NCBI GenBank assembly: GCA_027487585.1 | Contig: JAIYDH010000257.1 | Coordinates: 1 to 34,826, forward strand | Direction of reading: 5' to 3' | Source of the DNA: Rubrivivax sp. | GTDB taxonomy: Bacteria > Pseudomonadota > Gammaproteobacteria > Burkholderiales > Burkholderiaceae_C | DNA length: 34,826 nucleotides | Shown: in pieces, positions 34,055 through 34,826 of the stretch | Layout of the letters: every line of letters begins with the position of its first letter | Position numbering within the stretch: the first letter of the stretch is position 1 | Program-made: the position numbers and the translations under genes | The notes under the pieces: model-generated | The model's input: the letters and a program-made list of their open reading frames with translations, nothing else | Databases searched by the model: none | Told to the model about the DNA's origin: nothing

Positions 34055-34826
34055 ATGAAGACCCGGGTTCCGCGCTCGCCGCCGCCGCCGGCCCACCATC
34101 GCCCCACGCTCGTGGTCGGCGCCAGCGGCGAGTTGGGCACGCGCATCGTGCAGCAGCTGTCGGCGGCGCGGCGCCCGGTGCGGGCGCTGTTGCGGCGCAG
34201 CTCGCGACAGCAGCACCTGCGGCTGCCGCACGTCGACATCGTGCACGCCGACCTCACCGACCCCGCCAGCCTGGACGCCGCCTGCCAGGGCATTGGCGCC
34301 GTGATCGCCACCGCCACGGCCGTGGCGCCGCTGAACGGCAGCCGCTTCGCCACGGTGGACGATGCCGGCTATGCCGCGCTGATCGCGGCCTGCGTCAAGC
34401 ACCGCTGCGAGCGTTTCGTGTTCGTGTCGGTGCCGCAGACGCCGTTCGACGAGCGCATTCCGCTGTTCGTGCACAAGCGGCGTATCGAGCAGCGCCTGGC
34501 CGAATTCGCGCTCTCGGGCCTGGCGCTGGCCACGCGCGGCGACGCGGCGTCGCTGACGACGCGGCCCTGGCCTTTTCTGCAGCGCTTCATGGGCGTGGTC
34601 GGGGGCCTCGTCGAAAAGCGCGGCCTGCTCATCGTGCCCGGCAGCGGCGAGCGCCGGCACGCCTTCATCAGCGTCGACGATGTGGCGCGCTGCTGCATCG
34701 CCGCCGTGCGGCACGAGGCCGCGCTGAACGCCACGCTGGCCATCGGCGGGCCCGAGGTGCTGAGCTGGAACGAGGTCGCGGCGAAGATGGCCGCCGTGCT
34801 GGGCCGGCCGGTGCAGGTGGTGGGCA
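34055..34826 (+). CDS. NAD(P)-binding (NmrA/SDR-like) protein, partial, runs off the window
   Basis: Not in the ORF track because no stop occurs before the window end. ATG at 34055: MKTRVPRS...PTLVVGASGELGTRIVQQLSAARRPVRALLRRSS...DIVHADLTDPASLDAACQGIGAVIATATA. Confidence 0.82.
   Translation, partial: MKTRVPRSPPPPAHHRPTLVVGASGELGTRIVQQLSAARRPVRALLRRSSRQQHLRLPHVDIVHADLTDPASLDAACQGIGAVIATATAVAPLNGSRFATVDDAGYAALIAACVKHRCERFVFVSVPQTPFDERIPLFVHKRRIEQRLAEFALSGLALATRGDAASLTTRPWPFLQRFMGVVGGLVEKRGLLIVPGSGERRHAFISVDDVARCCIAAVRHEAALNATLAIGGPEVLSWNEVAAKMAAVLGRPVQVVG

Overview
High-GC window with Burkholderiales-like gene content, dominated by sulfur acquisition and sulfur-storage genes. In order: the 3' end of a cyanophycin-synthetase-like gene plus an overlapping Mur-ligase paralog; a stand-alone sulfate-binding protein (sbp); a PEP-CTERM protein behind a candidate sigma-54 promoter; a CysB-type LysR regulator; a short class II glutamine amidotransferase; metY; an ssuE-ssuA-ssuD-ssuC-ssuB sulfonate cluster; a DUF2946/TonB-receptor/DUF1775 cassette; a six-gene minus-strand operon (rhodanese, serine acetyltransferase, family 2A encapsulin shell, encapsulin-cargo cysteine desulfurase, c-type cytochrome, flavocytochrome c sulfide dehydrogenase flavoprotein); sbp2-cysT-cysW-cysA with a second CysB-like regulator; uvrA; a small DUF4258/HTH toxin-antitoxin-like pair with a probable R-M gene relic; SGNH hydrolase; HiPIP; an OppC/DppC-like permease; and a partial NAD(P)-binding protein. 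The two strongest observations are (1) the encapsulin/cysteine desulfurase sulfur compartment encoded in one operon with FccA/FccB-like sulfide-oxidising components, and (2) a fixed-spacing promoter module, GCATCAG-N14-TTCGTTGG-N18-CTAnnnT, found by eye upstream of five sulfur transcription units including the encapsulin operon, with degenerate copies upstream of metY and cysB. All assignments come from reading the sequence and translations; no database search or structure prediction was run.
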